The notes under the pieces are model-generated. The model saw nothing but the letters and a program-made list of their open reading frames with translations. It had not been told where the DNA came from and ran no database searches. This document shows positions 39,101 through 52,583 of a stretch of DNA of 64,000 nucleotides, piece by piece. Made by a program: the position numbers and the translations under genes. Origin of the DNA: Nipponacmea schrenckii (lineage: Eukaryota > Mollusca > Gastropoda > Lottiidae); contig JAUJPP010000012.1 of NCBI GenBank assembly GCA_030562195.1, positions 6,324,001-6,388,000 of the forward strand, in the 5' to 3' direction. How positions within the stretch are numbered: position 1 is the stretch's first letter; every line of letters starts with the position of its first letter.

Positions 39101-42100
39101 TTGCTGGTTCTCTGTATAATAACCTTGCTGTTGAGCTGGTAACAGAGATGAACATTTAAACAATTCAGAATCAATATTTTATTTGAATGACACATCTGAA
39201 TGCATACAACAGAATAAAATAAATAAATGATTGCACAGGGCGTCAAGAAAAATTTCTTATTTCGTTTAAAAATTAAAACCATTCATTAATAAAACAATAA
39301 AACCAAAAGTTTAAAAACCAAATAATAATAACATGCAAAGGAATTTCACCTGATATGAGCTAAAATTATAAGGTGAACAACAGAAGTAAAATAAACTTAG
39401 GACATAATTCTTCATGCTATTTCAAAATGGTGAAAACACAAGGAATTTTATCTAATACAGTGGGTTTTAGCAAACCAACCTCGTGTCGAAATCGAAAGTT
39501 TTGATTGAGATTTTTCTTTTTGACCATGCTTTTATCAATTAGACCAGTAGGAAGGTTGCATTCAATCTATTCTAAACATCAGATATAAGATTTAATTTAA
39601 TTAAACTAAAACCTTGGATAAAACACAGTAATTAGAACAAGACACCATGCTGAATAGCTTAAAGCATATATACCGTAGTTATAGGGCTTACTGTATTGAC
39701 TCCACTCAGCATTGTAAGCTTGTAACTGTTGTAGATATTCAGATGACTGCTGTCCATCTGTTTGTTGTTCTGTTGCCCCTGCTGTCACATTACTGATTCC
39801 TGTCTGCTGGTATTGATTTTGATAGTAACCTTGACCTTGATCCTGATTATACTGATTCTGACTTTGGTCATATTGTTGATTAGATTCGGTATAAGTACTG
39901 TCTTGTTGATAATTTTGGTACTGGTTAGTATTACTAGTATATTCTGCCACTTCACCGCTATCACTGCTAGTTGTGGTACCAGGGTAACCAGCTGGTGTGG
40001 CAGTACCTGATATAGGTTGTATACTACCATCCTAAAAGACAACAAAGAAGTGAATCAAATCCATGTTCTCATTTAAATGTACTTTGTTATTCTAGATGTA
40101 GTTGTGCTCTTCTTGATACAATTAAAATTTTACTGTCAATTTTGACAGACTGAGAAGGAAACCATTTTAAATTGGTATCTGCATTCCAGAGCTCACCACT
40201 TTCCATTTCTATGTGAAATATTTTTCCATCAGCAATATATTTCTTTAATGAACTTCCATGCAAGCATATAGAGCTAAACAAAAATTATAACATTAAGTGC
40301 TTACATCATAACCATGACAAATGACTGATAAATGTTGTAACCAGATAGCATCTTCAGCATCATCTCCATCATGTTGTCTAGCAGGATCATGATACTTTAG
40401 TCGATTAGACAACTGCAATAAAATACATGTAGGTTGAAACTTATTTTCTATTTCACTTGAACTCAAATAAACTCTTGACATTTTCATATCAAACAGAGCA
40501 GAGACATGTCTGTATGTGTATAGAGTTAAGGCACTTTAACACTTGCTTAATTTATCAATTACTTGAAAAAACAGGTGATTTTTTTCCTAATGACTTGTTC
40601 ATTCTATTGAAATAAATAAATATGAATAAGCTGAGAAAAGCATACAGACTTTTAAGAATAATTAAATGACTAAATGAGTTATTACCTCATACAATGATTT
40701 AACAAAGGAAGGTTGATAATATACTGGTGACCTCTGTATATTCTGACTAATAACTTCACAATAGCGTAATGTATCTTCTGATAAACCATATTCAGCTAGT
40801 CGGCATGCATAGATAAACTTAAAAACCTACAATTGAGATATTTGACACTGTAAAGATTAGCTATATTCACCAGCTACAAGACAGTGATACTATACATAAA
40901 TAAACTAGTGTCCAAAAGAACTGATAGCGACGTATTTTTATTTTATGAAAACATGCTAATTCGTATTGTACATCCCAAACACAGCATAGTTGATTAAAAA
41001 TACAGGCAACACTTGATCACTTTAATTTCATGAAAGTAACATTTTACTTTACTTTAAAGTAGTTTGCAATACTACTTATTACATTATTATCAGATTTACA
41101 GTCAATAATTCACTAGTCTTATCAATGTAATAAATATTTAATCTATCTACCTGTAGGTGTGGTAAGACAAATGAAGCATTTCCCAATGACATGGCATACT
41201 CATAAATCTCTGTACATTGTATAGCTTCATTAGTGGCAAATTCATCTAGTGATAAACTGTAACAAAATATAAATTTCATTATTACTTTTTTTTAATACAA
41301 TCTTTATTCAAAAACATTTCAGATTGGGCTATAATAAAACTTTTTTTATTCAGCTTTTTTCCATGGACATAATATGCATGAAAAATCTAGGAAGGAATAT
41401 CCTGAACTGACCAGATGAAATTAGGATAAAAAAAAATATATTTACTTATGACTTGAGCCTATTAAAACTATTTTGGAAGTTTTCTTTGTAAAAACACCAA
41501 AGTTAACTTGAGCCATTAAATAACAGAAATGACTGGCATGTAGACACCCTTTAGCAGCTACAAATAAATATAAAGATAAAATAATTACTTAGTTATCATT
41601 CTAAACAACATTTACATGAAAAATCTCAAGTAGTAAATCTAATTAAGGCAACATAATAAAGTGATGTAGTAGATTATACTATTGATACTTACCTAATGTA
41701 TCTCCCAATGTAGTAATAGATTTTCTATCAATATCTGATTTAGAAGTATGATTTGATAAGATCATAGCTAAATGTGGTCTCCAATCTCCCCATCTTTCAT
41801 CAGACATACACTTAAAATATATATTGTATGTTATAAGACATCAGACATACACTAAAAACATATACAGTAAAACCTCGTTATCTCGAAGTCGGCGGTGCTA
41901 CAAGAATACTTCGAGATAAACAGTACCTCGAGACAAATGATCATGGGATTTAGCCGCCATCTTGAAATCTATTAAGTGGAGTTATTTCCCTTGTAGGAAA
42001 ATATAACAAGATCGATATGTATCAATGATAATTTTATTTATACTACATGTATTATTCATCATTTAACAATTTATATAACAATAACAATTAATATTTATAA

Positions 42101-45100
42101 CAAAACAATGTTTTTCAATCTTACAAGTTATTTACATTTTTTGGAAAAAACTAGTAATCGTTTTCTGAACATGAAATCGAGCTTTTAAATCCTTGGTGCC
42201 TATTCGTTCTCTAAGTGTATCAACAATAGGGAAAGATCATCTTTGCACTCGGTCATTGCAATCCACCTGTCCAGAGTTTCAAGGGACTTCATGACATCAC
42301 ATTTAGTTGGCCGCGATATCGGTTCTTCGTGAATGGGTTCCTGAATACTTCTACTGTCCATGATTTCCTGCACACAACGTCAGCTGTGATTTCTGCTGTG
42401 GTTGCTAAATTATCATCAATCGCAGCATACTCTTCTAATGTAACTGACGTACACACTCTGGATCGAATAAAAGAGAGGGGGACGTCTTCGTCGGAATCTT
42501 TTGTTTCTTCTGGTACTACAACGCCATTGGGAAAAACCGGCATTACGGTTATAAATTGCAATTGGGAATTAGACGATCCAACTATCCCCCGGTAACGGGT
42601 CCTTCGTTAGATTTCTCGATTAAACACATGATGAGACTTCAAAATGACCATTGAGAGACATTGTTTCGTTTTATAGACCTACAGAGTAATACTAATCAGC
42701 CATTTAATTGGTGTTAATTATGTTGATTGTCGCGAGTGAATGAATAACAAAGGATTATACATACGTGTATTATCTGTAAGATGATGACTTCGAGATACAC
42801 ATAGTGACTTAATTGATAATGTTTTTGACGGGACCGCGAGATAAGGTCGACATATCCAGTTAATCGAGTTTCCCGAATTCGAGATTAACGTATTTTTTTA
42901 AAGGGATTATAGAAGGATATTGCCGGGACCGCGCAAGGACCTCGAGTTAAACGGAACATCGAGATTACCGATGTCGACATACACTTAAAACATATATAAT
43001 GTTATAAGACATCAGACATACACAAAAAACATATATAATGTTATAAGACATCAGACATACACTAAAACATATATAATGTTATAAGACATCAGACATACAT
43101 GTACACTAAAAACATATTGAATGTTATAAGACATCAGACATACACTAAAAACCTATTGAATGTTATAAGACATCAGACATAAATGTACACTAAAAACATA
43201 TTGAATGTTATAAGACATCAGACATACACTAAAAACATATATAATGTAATAAGACATCAGAAATACACTAAAAACATATGGTATGATATAAGACACCAGA
43301 TATACACTAAAAACATATGGTATGTTATAAGACACCAGATATACACTAAAAACATATTGAATGTTATAAGACATCAGACATATAAATACTAAAAACATAT
43401 AGTATATTATAAGACATCAGACATACACTAAAAACATATGGTATGTTATAAGACACCAGATATACACTAAAAACATATGGTATGTTATAAGACACCAGAT
43501 ATACACTAAAAACATATGGTATGTTATAAGACATCAGACATACTGTACACTAAAACATAAAGTATGTTATAAATAAGATTTCATGGCTATTTTATAATTC
43601 TCATAGTTTGCTGGAAACATTCAACATTTTTCCTTGAAAATTGACATTTGTAAAGAAAAATTGAATTTAAAAAATAAATCAAAAAACCTATTTTGAAGTT
43701 TCTAGAAATTGAAATCAATATTAATTAAGAAACTCCTTAAGGACAAAAGACTTCCGCAAAAGCAAAAACTTGCCAGGCAAGGTAATATACACCCACTGGC
43801 AGAATTGAATTTGAATAATAAATTGGGAAATATCTCAAAAACATTCATTGCAAATTTTTTTCGATGCCAATGCTTGCACGAAGTTTTATGTAAATAATTT
43901 GAAACCTGCAGCTTCTATGGTCCCACAATACCATTTTGATGCAATTTGCAAAGTCAAGGGCAATAACTCAAAAACTTTTCATGGAAAATTTTACTAATTC
44001 AAACTTGACCACCATCTTATCTATTCCAATACTCATACTAAGTTTCATCAAAATCTATTACGGTAAATATTGTAGTTTCTATTGCACCCACAAAAAAAAA
44101 TTAGACCCAATTTTACTAACTCAAAAAAATCGTCAAATTCGAACTAGACCATCACCTTATTAATTCCGATGCTCACATCAAGTTTCATCAAAATCCATCA
44201 AAAATTGTAGTTTCTATTGCACCCACAAAAACATTTTGATGCAAGTCAAGGGCAATAAGTCAAAACCGTTCATTTAAAAATCATCAAAATCACACTTGAC
44301 CACCGTCTTATGAATTCCAATGCTAATACCAAGTTTCATTCAAATCCATTGAAAATTGTATCGTCTATTGCATCAACAATAAAATTTTGACAAGATTTTA
44401 CTAAGTCAAGGGCAATAACTCAAAAACCATTCATCAAAAAATCGTCAAATTCGAACTTCACAGCCATCTTATCAATTCCAATGCTCACACTAAGTTTCAT
44501 TAAAATCCATTGAAAATTGTAGCTTCTATGTTGTCTACAACAAATATACAGACAAGGGCAATAACTAAAAAACTGTTCGTAAAAAATCTTCAAAATCGAA
44601 CTTGATCACCCTCTTATCAATTCTAACGCTCATACCAAGTTTCATTAAAATCCATAAAGAATTGTAGCTTCTATTATGTCTACAACAAATGTTGACAAAC
44701 CAACATGACCGACAGACCAACAGACAGACAGGGGTGACAACAATATACGTCCACATGTGGGTGTATCAAAAGTGGAGCTTAAAAAATGGGTTTTGGGCTT
44801 CACAAGCTGAATGTAAGAAATCTACTTACAGTGACTGCAGCAGGCTGTCTTCCTGACATCAACTGATATAAACTTTGTAATGGATCATTCATTTTCATAG
44901 CACTATTAGCAAATTTAGTCATCACATTAGCATGTGTTCTTGTATCCATTTTACTGGCTAGAAATAATGCATGGCCCCATATACCATTCTTCATAGCCCA
45001 CTCTAATGCATCCTGTAAAATATTGACAAGTTGATTAGAATATCTTCTGGAAAATAGTGGATCTGATCAAACTATAACCACTATCATGTGAGAAATGTAC

Positions 45101-48100
45101 AATTAAATAAGAGTTTGATAACTGAAATGTTTTTTATGGTTGCAAATCTGCATTAATACCATAGTTATAAAATGAAATCACTACCTTTTTGCGGCCATAT
45201 AGCAATAGATGTCTAAATCTATCTATTAAGTCATCTCTATTTTTATTACTTATAGTTGTTTTATCAACTGTAGTTTTGAGGTCCATATTCTCTTCATTTA
45301 TATTCTCTAAACTACTAGCTATCTTAATACCACCCATACTATACTCTTTAGTACTTGGTTCATGACCTTCTAATAATAAATCAGCTATATCGGTACCTAT
45401 CACAGTCTATAATAAAAAAGATTACATAATAAGGAAAATCTAAATGGAGTATAATAACAAAAAAACATAGTCAAAATCCACAAAAAACAAAACCAGAAAC
45501 ATAGTCTCAGAAGAATTCATTCCTTTCAATTTGAAATATCATGTTAATTTCTAAACATAGCAAGTGGTGATTGTTACAATAGAGCAATTTCAATGTATTT
45601 CAAATTTGTGCACTTACTCCATTTTGTTTTATCAACAATTCCAGAAGTTTCCAGATTAATTCAGCTGATTCTCTATCCATCATATTGATTTCTTCAGCAC
45701 ACTTCTTAGCTTTTCTTTGACAAAATAACAATATGTCATTTTTATGAGTATCTCCTCTGAAATAATAAAAACAATAACAAGCTTTCAACAAGTAGATTTT
45801 AACAACTTGACAAGAGCATAACATACTGTTAACAAAAGGATAAACAGTAGCAAAATAATGAAATGAAAGCACCTGATGGACTCATGAAGACGGGCAATGA
45901 GAGATATTTTAGCAGTGGCATTAGCTTACTTTTTTTTTGCGATTTCCGACTGTCAAGGGTTCTTAGTTTATTGTCCTATCCTAATGGGTAGACCTTATCT
46001 TGACCTTTCTCAGGATGGAACCCTGGACCCTAATGTTGGCAAGCAATTACCTAACTCACTAACTTAGCAGCTCTCGATAATCAAAACAGAAACTTAACCA
46101 CAAACCTTATCAATGGTCCAGGGAATTCTTTAACCTCTTCAGCACCAGTAGTATCAGCCAATACAGACTCTATTTCCTGTACTTCTACTACAGCTGGTTG
46201 ACCATCTGCTGGTCGATTGGGTAGAACTTTTATTAACTGACCATTAGGTCCAAAACTTGCTTTCATATGTGGTATAGAATACTTGGGTGGTGTAAGTCTT
46301 GCATATGATGTATCTATAAAACAAACAATAATCGAACTAATTCCAAATAGCTATTCAGAGTTTTAAAATTTTTAAATTGAACAATTCCAATACATACACC
46401 AATACCAATATTAACATCTTATTAAGGAGAAGATACTACAGGAGAAACTCTGTTCCCTAATACTGTTATGTATACAGAAAAAACAATGACATGCTGTAAG
46501 GAGATCAGAAAACCTTTATCCAATTGAAGTTGGGTTCTTTTTTTTAACTTTATTTAAATATATATTCAATAATTGGACCATTAATACATATATCAATCGT
46601 AAGTAGAAATGTTCTAATGATTGGCTACAGTCGTAATAAGTGTGTAATTAGCCTCATCTCAAAAAGAATTTTCATGGTAAGTCTTCATTAAGAAACATCT
46701 TGAAGTCTATTTTTTAGATTACCAAGAGCGGGCCCACCAAGACCATAAATTATGATGTAGTTGTCTTAATAATGCATGCAAGTGTAGTTTCCAAAATTCC
46801 TCTTGTGAATTTTGGAATCTATTCATTATCTCTAGCAAAAGGAAAGATAAATATCCTTTACGAAAAACATAATGAAAATCAGTTTCAAGTCACTGAAACT
46901 CCTTTTCAGCTTAATCTTATATGACATTATTTGGTCATGTGATCAAACATGGAGTATAAATTAATCGTTTCAAAGCCGATTATATGGATTCTACAAGCCT
47001 TTTTAGGGCCACATACGTTCAATAACATAAGAAGACATGGATTATTCCAGAGAAACACCAAATAATCAATAAGTTTGACAGAAAACAATAAGAGAACCCA
47101 TCTTTAAGAGCTACTAACTAGGTTGAATGACTTCCCCATTTAACTATATTCTCACTAAGTTTTCCAAACTTTTGTCCGATTCCATTTGATTTATGTCAAT
47201 AAAATATGTTTAAATCCAATCAAATCAACTATATTCCAGAATATCTGGGGGTCATTTGTTTTGCTTCAATTATTAACTCACTGTCCATTTGTTTTTGTAC
47301 TTACCATGATAGCTGGCATATGGATCATAAGAATAACCTTGGTAATAAGGATCATAACCATAGTGATCATAATATTGACTATGACTATATCTGGGATCAT
47401 AATGTTCCTGTTTATAAGCTGATTCACCATAATCTTGTCTACTACTAGGTCTTGATAACCGCCCTTGACTATCATAACTATATACAAAATAACAATATAG
47501 TCAGAAATTTACAAGAAGCTAAGGGTAATAATTGTTCCTTACAATATAATGCACATAATCTATGTAAGCTTATTCCAAAATATATCATATTGATTCATGC
47601 AGAAAAAAAGAATTTCTGTTACCGAAGGATAATAATTTTCACTTCCACAAATCTCTCACTTTCACTAATCCTTCAATCAAAACAATTTCAAAAAGATATA
47701 TGTAATCAGTATTTAAAAAAATACATACATATAAAAGAAATAATATCTCAACAAAGTAGAACCAGATATTGTATTAAAACAAATTATGATTACAGGATAA
47801 GTTGAATGGTTAATATAACAAGTTGATATATTATGTTAATCTGGTTAGATGATGAAATAATATTAAATAATATACAGCCTCTAGACATAAACACAATATC
47901 AATCTTCTACATGACATATATCTTTACAACTTAAATATTATTTCTATATCAATCTAATTAAAAATACTGTATTTCACTGTGAAATCCTGTATAAATCTAT
48001 AACAGCTGTTATAAATTTGTATTTTGGTATAATACATGTACTTTCTTTTACAAATTGCATGTTAACCTATTTTTTTAAAAAGTCAATTTTTTCTGAAAAC

Positions 48101-51100
48101 AGATTCTTGAGAACTGTGCAAAACTCATTTAAAATTTAAAATAAAAATACTAAAAAATTAAATGCAAACCAAAACAAAGCAAACAAAGAAATGAAAAGCA
48201 TGCTTTAGAAATTACCTTGGTTCAGTATCATCGAAGGCTGGTGTTTGAGCTCGAGGAGAGTTAGAAACATGACTATAGTTATCTCCTACTGTATATTGAC
48301 TGCGATAATAATCATTGTACCTGTAAATGTTTTTATTATGATAGCTATTCTATCTAACATGCTCTTAGTATAGTAATTATTCATAAATAGTCAAAATCAA
48401 TAGCTTCAATAAGCTTTTTTTAAATAATTGTTTCAAATATAACACAGGGTTCTAGTTCTCTTTAAGAAAGTTGATAGAGAAGCAAACATTCTTTGAAGTT
48501 ACAGAACATTTGTAGACATATTTCCCACTATGGGATCTGAAATCAGGCTCATCCATGTATTATGACAGCTTAATCAACAGACAGGTGTGACAATATTCAT
48601 ATTTATATGTTCATGTGTGATGATAAATATCATATACATAAACCTACATGTAATTTGTGAATTTTTAAAACTACAGAATTCAATTTTGACTATTTACATT
48701 ACAATACCAATCGCAAAATCTTTGACCATCCAAGAAACTTTTTTGATTTCCAAAGCATAACAAAAGGAAATAAATCATAGGAAAGATAGAGAGAAAGACA
48801 ATATCCAAAATAGTGAGTGAGAATTTGTATTTTTTTATTTAAAGAATTTTTATCTTGTATGGTTTGAAGTCATGTTCTACAATATGAAGCATAAGACAAA
48901 CCCAAATTGTTAAATGCCCACTTCAAAATCACACAAAACATTTATCACACATAAACACACTCTATTTTCACACAAGTTTGACAAAATCAAATCAAAGCAC
49001 ACTTCTAGTTGATTACAATCATAATTATTTAGATTTATTGAGCTGAATAATTCTTTTTTCATGGATGAACTGAATTAGGATGTCATTTTAGATTAAAATG
49101 ATATGATTTGTTTGTTAGCTCTTGATTATGATACAGAAAATTACATTTAGACTGAATATCTAATACCAAAATATCAGGTCATTAAAAATTAATTATGTAA
49201 GATGATTTTTGTAAAAAACGGGAGAATTAATACATTTTCATTAGAATTGATTAGATTTTTTACCAAATAATAAGATCATATTAAGACAAAAAGCTTACAA
49301 GTTTAATTTTATGACCAGATATAGTAATAAAGTTAGAAGTACCATGCATTAAATGCTCATCAAGTACCAAAACCAACAAAATAGGATAAAAACTCACCGA
49401 GCACTATAACCATGGTTACCATAATATTCATCATAATAAGCTTGTGTATATAGATAATCATCATAACTATATCTATCATCATGTTTTCTTCTAGGATCAT
49501 ATTGATAACCTGTTCATAAAATATACAGTGCTTTTATATTTGATCATTTATATCACTTTCACTATGGTAAATACTGCTGTATCATAATATAATTTAGCTT
49601 TAGTGGAATGACAAGAACCATCTGGCTTGAAATCTGAATGGTGCACATAAGCAGCAACACATACACATATGAAAATAACTGAAAAGCTTGGTTCCACACT
49701 GTGATAAATAAAATACAAATGTTATAAACCGTTTTTTTTTATAACATTTTTTTAATATTATACTCTGAGACTGATCAGTTTAAAATTTGAATTAACAAAA
49801 TTAATTACCCCTGTATCTGTCTCTATAATAATCTCGGGAATCCCTATCATAATCAGCTCTAGATCTCTGGAGTTCAGTTTCACCCACTTCTCTCTCTTGA
49901 GCTGAAAATGTTATTAAAATAAATATTATGACAGGCAGAGAAAAATCTTTGTATTCATAGCAATGAAATATTACGGCAAATGAAAAGCTGATAAGCTTTA
50001 AGTTGAATGACGGAATCAAGATTAAACTTGAAAACAAGTTGATGAGAGCTCATCACTGTTAACACGATTAAAAAAATTCAGAACATCTGGGTTTTGTCAA
50101 TTGATTTCTATTTTTTTTAATAGATAAAGATATACTCACAATCAGTATTTCTGGATCTGGGCCTATCATATTTTTCATTACTATAATAATCTTTATCAGC
50201 ATAAGATCTGTAATAGGGATCTTCCCTATATCTTGCTCTATAGTCCTCTCTATAGTCACTCCTACTGACAGGTCTGTCTCGTTCATCATAGTATGAGTGT
50301 CTACCTGCATATTTCTCCCTATACCGACGCTCTTTATAAGCATCCACCTTGGAGTTGACTTCATCTAATGAATCCAATGATCTATTGTCATCATCTTTCT
50401 TCCAACTGTTACTACCAAGCCTTCTGTCTCTATATCTACTCCTAGAATAATCTGAAAATCCTTCACTATCACTGCCTTTTGCCTCACCATCTCTTTTCTT
50501 TGACTCTCTAGCTGAAGATTTAATAGGTGAAGCTGATCGGCTTTTAGATACTGGTGAAGCTTCAGTTACTGATGGCGCAGCTGGAGCCAATAAAACACCT
50601 GTTATTTTGGGTGGAGAGTAATCATCCCATAAGGATGCAGCTGGAGACATGTTGTGTTTGGCACGATGTACAGGTTTGAAAGCAGAGTTGTGTTTTCTTG
50701 GTGAATTCTGTGGAGTTTCTTTTGGGATTGGTGGTTTTGAAGAATCTTTCCGTGAGCCAATATCTTCAGTTTGTTGGTCCTCAGTAACTGACTGGCTTTT
50801 AACAGGGCTTTTTAAAATATTGTCCTTTTTTGCCCCTTCTGCTTTATTTCCTGTTTGGGTACTTTCTTGTCCCGAAAAAGGGATTTTAGAGACAGACTGT
50901 TCTTGGAGATCATCCTCCTTTGTATCTTTGGTTAAATCTTGGCTAAGAATTAAAGGATGAAATATTGGTGGTGGAATCACTGGACTATTTCTTTTTTCTT
51001 TATCAGATTTAGTGGGTTGAGGACTGGGTTTACGGAAAGGGTTTGAAGCAGCTGGAGATGTCTCAAGGGTCTTTGGTGGTGCCTTTAGGGGGGAAAAATC

Positions 51101-52582
51101 AGAAGTTTGTGGGTTTGTAAAAGATGTTCCCAAGGATGATGGTTCTGATGTTGTACAACTGCTACTTGAAGGAGTCACACTTGAGGAGACAGCAGAACTA
51201 CTTGAATCTGTGTTAATTGATGGGGAAATGTTAACATTAAATGGGTCTATTGGTATTTTTGGTTGTTGTGTCTCGTTACCTCCATCAAAAGAAGCTGTTG
51301 GTGTTCCAATGTTAGGGTGGGAGTCTGTAGATTCAGACTTATTTTCTGCATGATACAATATGTCAGAAGATGGTTGAGATCCAGGGCTAGGTTGACTAGT
51401 TAATATATTAGAACTATTCTCTAAAGAACTTTGTCTACTGTGTTGTGACGATGATGAAGGAATCGAATTCACAAATTCCCAGTCATTGAGTGGGCTTTGT
51501 TGATCTTCCTCTAATTTGACATCCTCAACAGATGTTTGGGAAGGCTGATTAGAAGTCACTTCTGGTAAAGGCTCTAAAGACACATTTTGCAATTGTCCAG
51601 ACATTTGTTGTAAGATCTGATCTTGATCTAAACTTGTGTTGGCAGAACCTTCAGTAACTAAACTAGCATTACTAATAGCCGAATCAGTCCTATGAATTGT
51701 GTTATAAGTGTTTAAAAACTGATTTGCATTCACATTACCAGACTGAAATGGGACATTAGTACTATTTGATAAATCACTGTTATTAAAATAACTATTAGCA
51801 CTGTTCCTATTTGCTTCAAAACTGTTATTGTCAACATGTTCACGTCCTTGTTCAGTATTACCAGTACTGTTTGGTGACTCTGTTTGGGCTGGAAGGTTTG
51901 AGGGTTGAAAAGAATCACCAAAATAAGAATTATACTGATCAGAATGTTGAGCCTGTTGTTGATCACCTGACTGTTCAAACCCTACACTCATCTGTGTTGT
52001 ATTTTGTTGATATTGATGATCATTATATAAGTTATGCTGTGATGCCTGTATCACATTTTGGTTTCCAGTGTATCCTTGCCATTGATTGCTGGCAGTATGC
52101 TGGCTATATTGATGATCAGTTTGTTGTTTATTTTCATACTGCTGCTGATGATAATTTTGTTGTTGACCATCACCAGTTTGGAAATTCTGTCCATGCTGTA
52201 CCTGTTGTGGTGTATTAGGATCCCAATAGCCTTGATTGTAGTCCTGTTGAGCTTGTGAGGTATGGACTGTACTAGCTTCTCCTGGGCTATGTACACTGTA
52301 AGACTGATTACCTGCTACACCATTCCCTTCTCCCCATGATCCCCAACTAGTCCATGAATTGTTTTGAACTTGTTGACTCTGTGTTGAATTAGGAAAAGTT
52401 TGAGGAGAAGAATAAGGTTCATATGCTGATGCCTGTGGAGAAGCGGCAGAATGTTGAGAATAAGTATGCTGATCAACATTTGAGGCCTGACTTGTTCCAG
52501 CAAATTGTGACGGATCAAACATTTTCACACCGCCAGCTAATGGTTGTGAATTTTGTATTTGCCATTGCGATTGTTGACTCAT
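33198..52582 (-). CDS. SEC16: Protein transport protein Sec16 (ER exit site scaffold), complete coding region, 25 exons
   Basis: Minus-strand exons (high to low): 52582-50140, 49901-49809, 49509-49398, 48320-48216, 47477-47305, 46313-46106, 45756-45618, 45406-45185, 45012-44830, 41810-41693, 41557-41446, 41256-41151, 40826-40686, 40412-40305, 40031-39674, 39135-39031, 38868-38657, 38538-38377, 37531-37427, 37146-37047, 36844-36758, 35953-35843, 35468-35413, 34488-34423, 33338-33198. They total 5766 bases and 1921 residues. Residues 1-815 come from one exon: Gln/Asn/Ser-rich disorder, then Arg/Tyr/Asp-rich. The central conserved domain (about 976-1421) shows [82 protein letters not shown] and FATNEAIQ; this region binds Sec13 in other species. 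The C-terminal region has [27 protein letters not shown] and [13 protein letters not shown]. Sec16 organises COPII coat assembly at ER exit sites. The 40031 exon could instead end at 39692, giving 18 bases less in frame. Confidence 0.93.
34620..34960. repeat. Degenerate tandem repeat in SEC16 intron
   Basis: Units of about 30 bases built on TGTATAAACTTTGTATTTGT recur with heavy divergence between the 35413 and 34488 exons. No other function is seen. Confidence 0.5.
37838..38353 (-). repeat. ACGCCCACATG-family repeat, copy on minus strand, in SEC16 intron
   Basis: Internal units with ATCCATCAAGAATTGTGCCTT and AATAGGGTTCATCCTTGGGTGA match the copy at 56292 in reverse. The element's outer end (ATTTTTATGTGGGGGTATAA) lies only about 24 bases from the donor of the 38538-38377 exon. 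The copy is 5'-intact but truncated at its inner end. Confidence 0.65.
41820..43570. repeat. 39-bp minisatellite derived from a SEC16 splice acceptor, interrupted by a transposon
   Basis: Plus-strand units start CAGACATACACTAAAAACAT and end ATGGTATGTTATAAGACAT (39 bases). About 15 lie in 42976-43570 and one to two lie at 41811-41868. Between them is an inserted Tigger-like element. Read on the minus strand, each unit contains TTTTTAG followed by TGTATGTCTGATG. The latter 13 bases are exactly the first 13 bases of the real SEC16 exon at 41810. The array thus multiplies the 3' splice site and exon edge. Confidence 0.85.
41869..42975 (-). mobile_element. Degenerate pogo/Tigger-type DNA transposon with transposase C-terminal remnant
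   Basis: The left end CAGTAAAACCTCGTTATCTC, preceded by TA, is typical of Tigger elements. The right end is diverged but keeps TAATCTCGATGTTCC-like sequence in inverted orientation. On the minus strand a 90-codon open piece (42561-42289) reads DSDEDVPLS, then [17 protein letters not shown], resembling the C-terminal tail of pogo/CENP-B-like transposases. After a frame change it continues with [13 protein letters not shown] (about 42290-42190). The catalytic DDE part and DNA-binding domain are missing, so it is inactive. It sits inside the 39-bp minisatellite, so it inserted after the array formed. Flanking array units are interrupted, which sets its boundaries to within a few bases. Confidence 0.7.
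43769..44765 (-). repeat. ACGCCCACATG-family repeat, near full-length copy on minus strand, in SEC16 intron
   Basis: It begins with CTTGCCAGGCAAGGTAATAT and CACCCACTGGCAG, the reverse of the family's right end. It finishes TATACGTCCACATGTGGGTG, the reverse of its left end. Between are about six degenerate units with AAGTTTCATCAAAATCCAT and CAAGGGCAATAACTCAAAAA. Length is close to the copy at 641-1632. Together with the minisatellite and the Tigger element it makes the intron between the 45012 and 41810 exons about 3 kb. Confidence 0.75.
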
Positions 52583-52583
52583 T

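Noticed and set aside
43153..43398. Tyr/Val/Phe-rich open frames on both strands
   Set aside because: They are products of the 39-bp minisatellite in a SEC16 intron.
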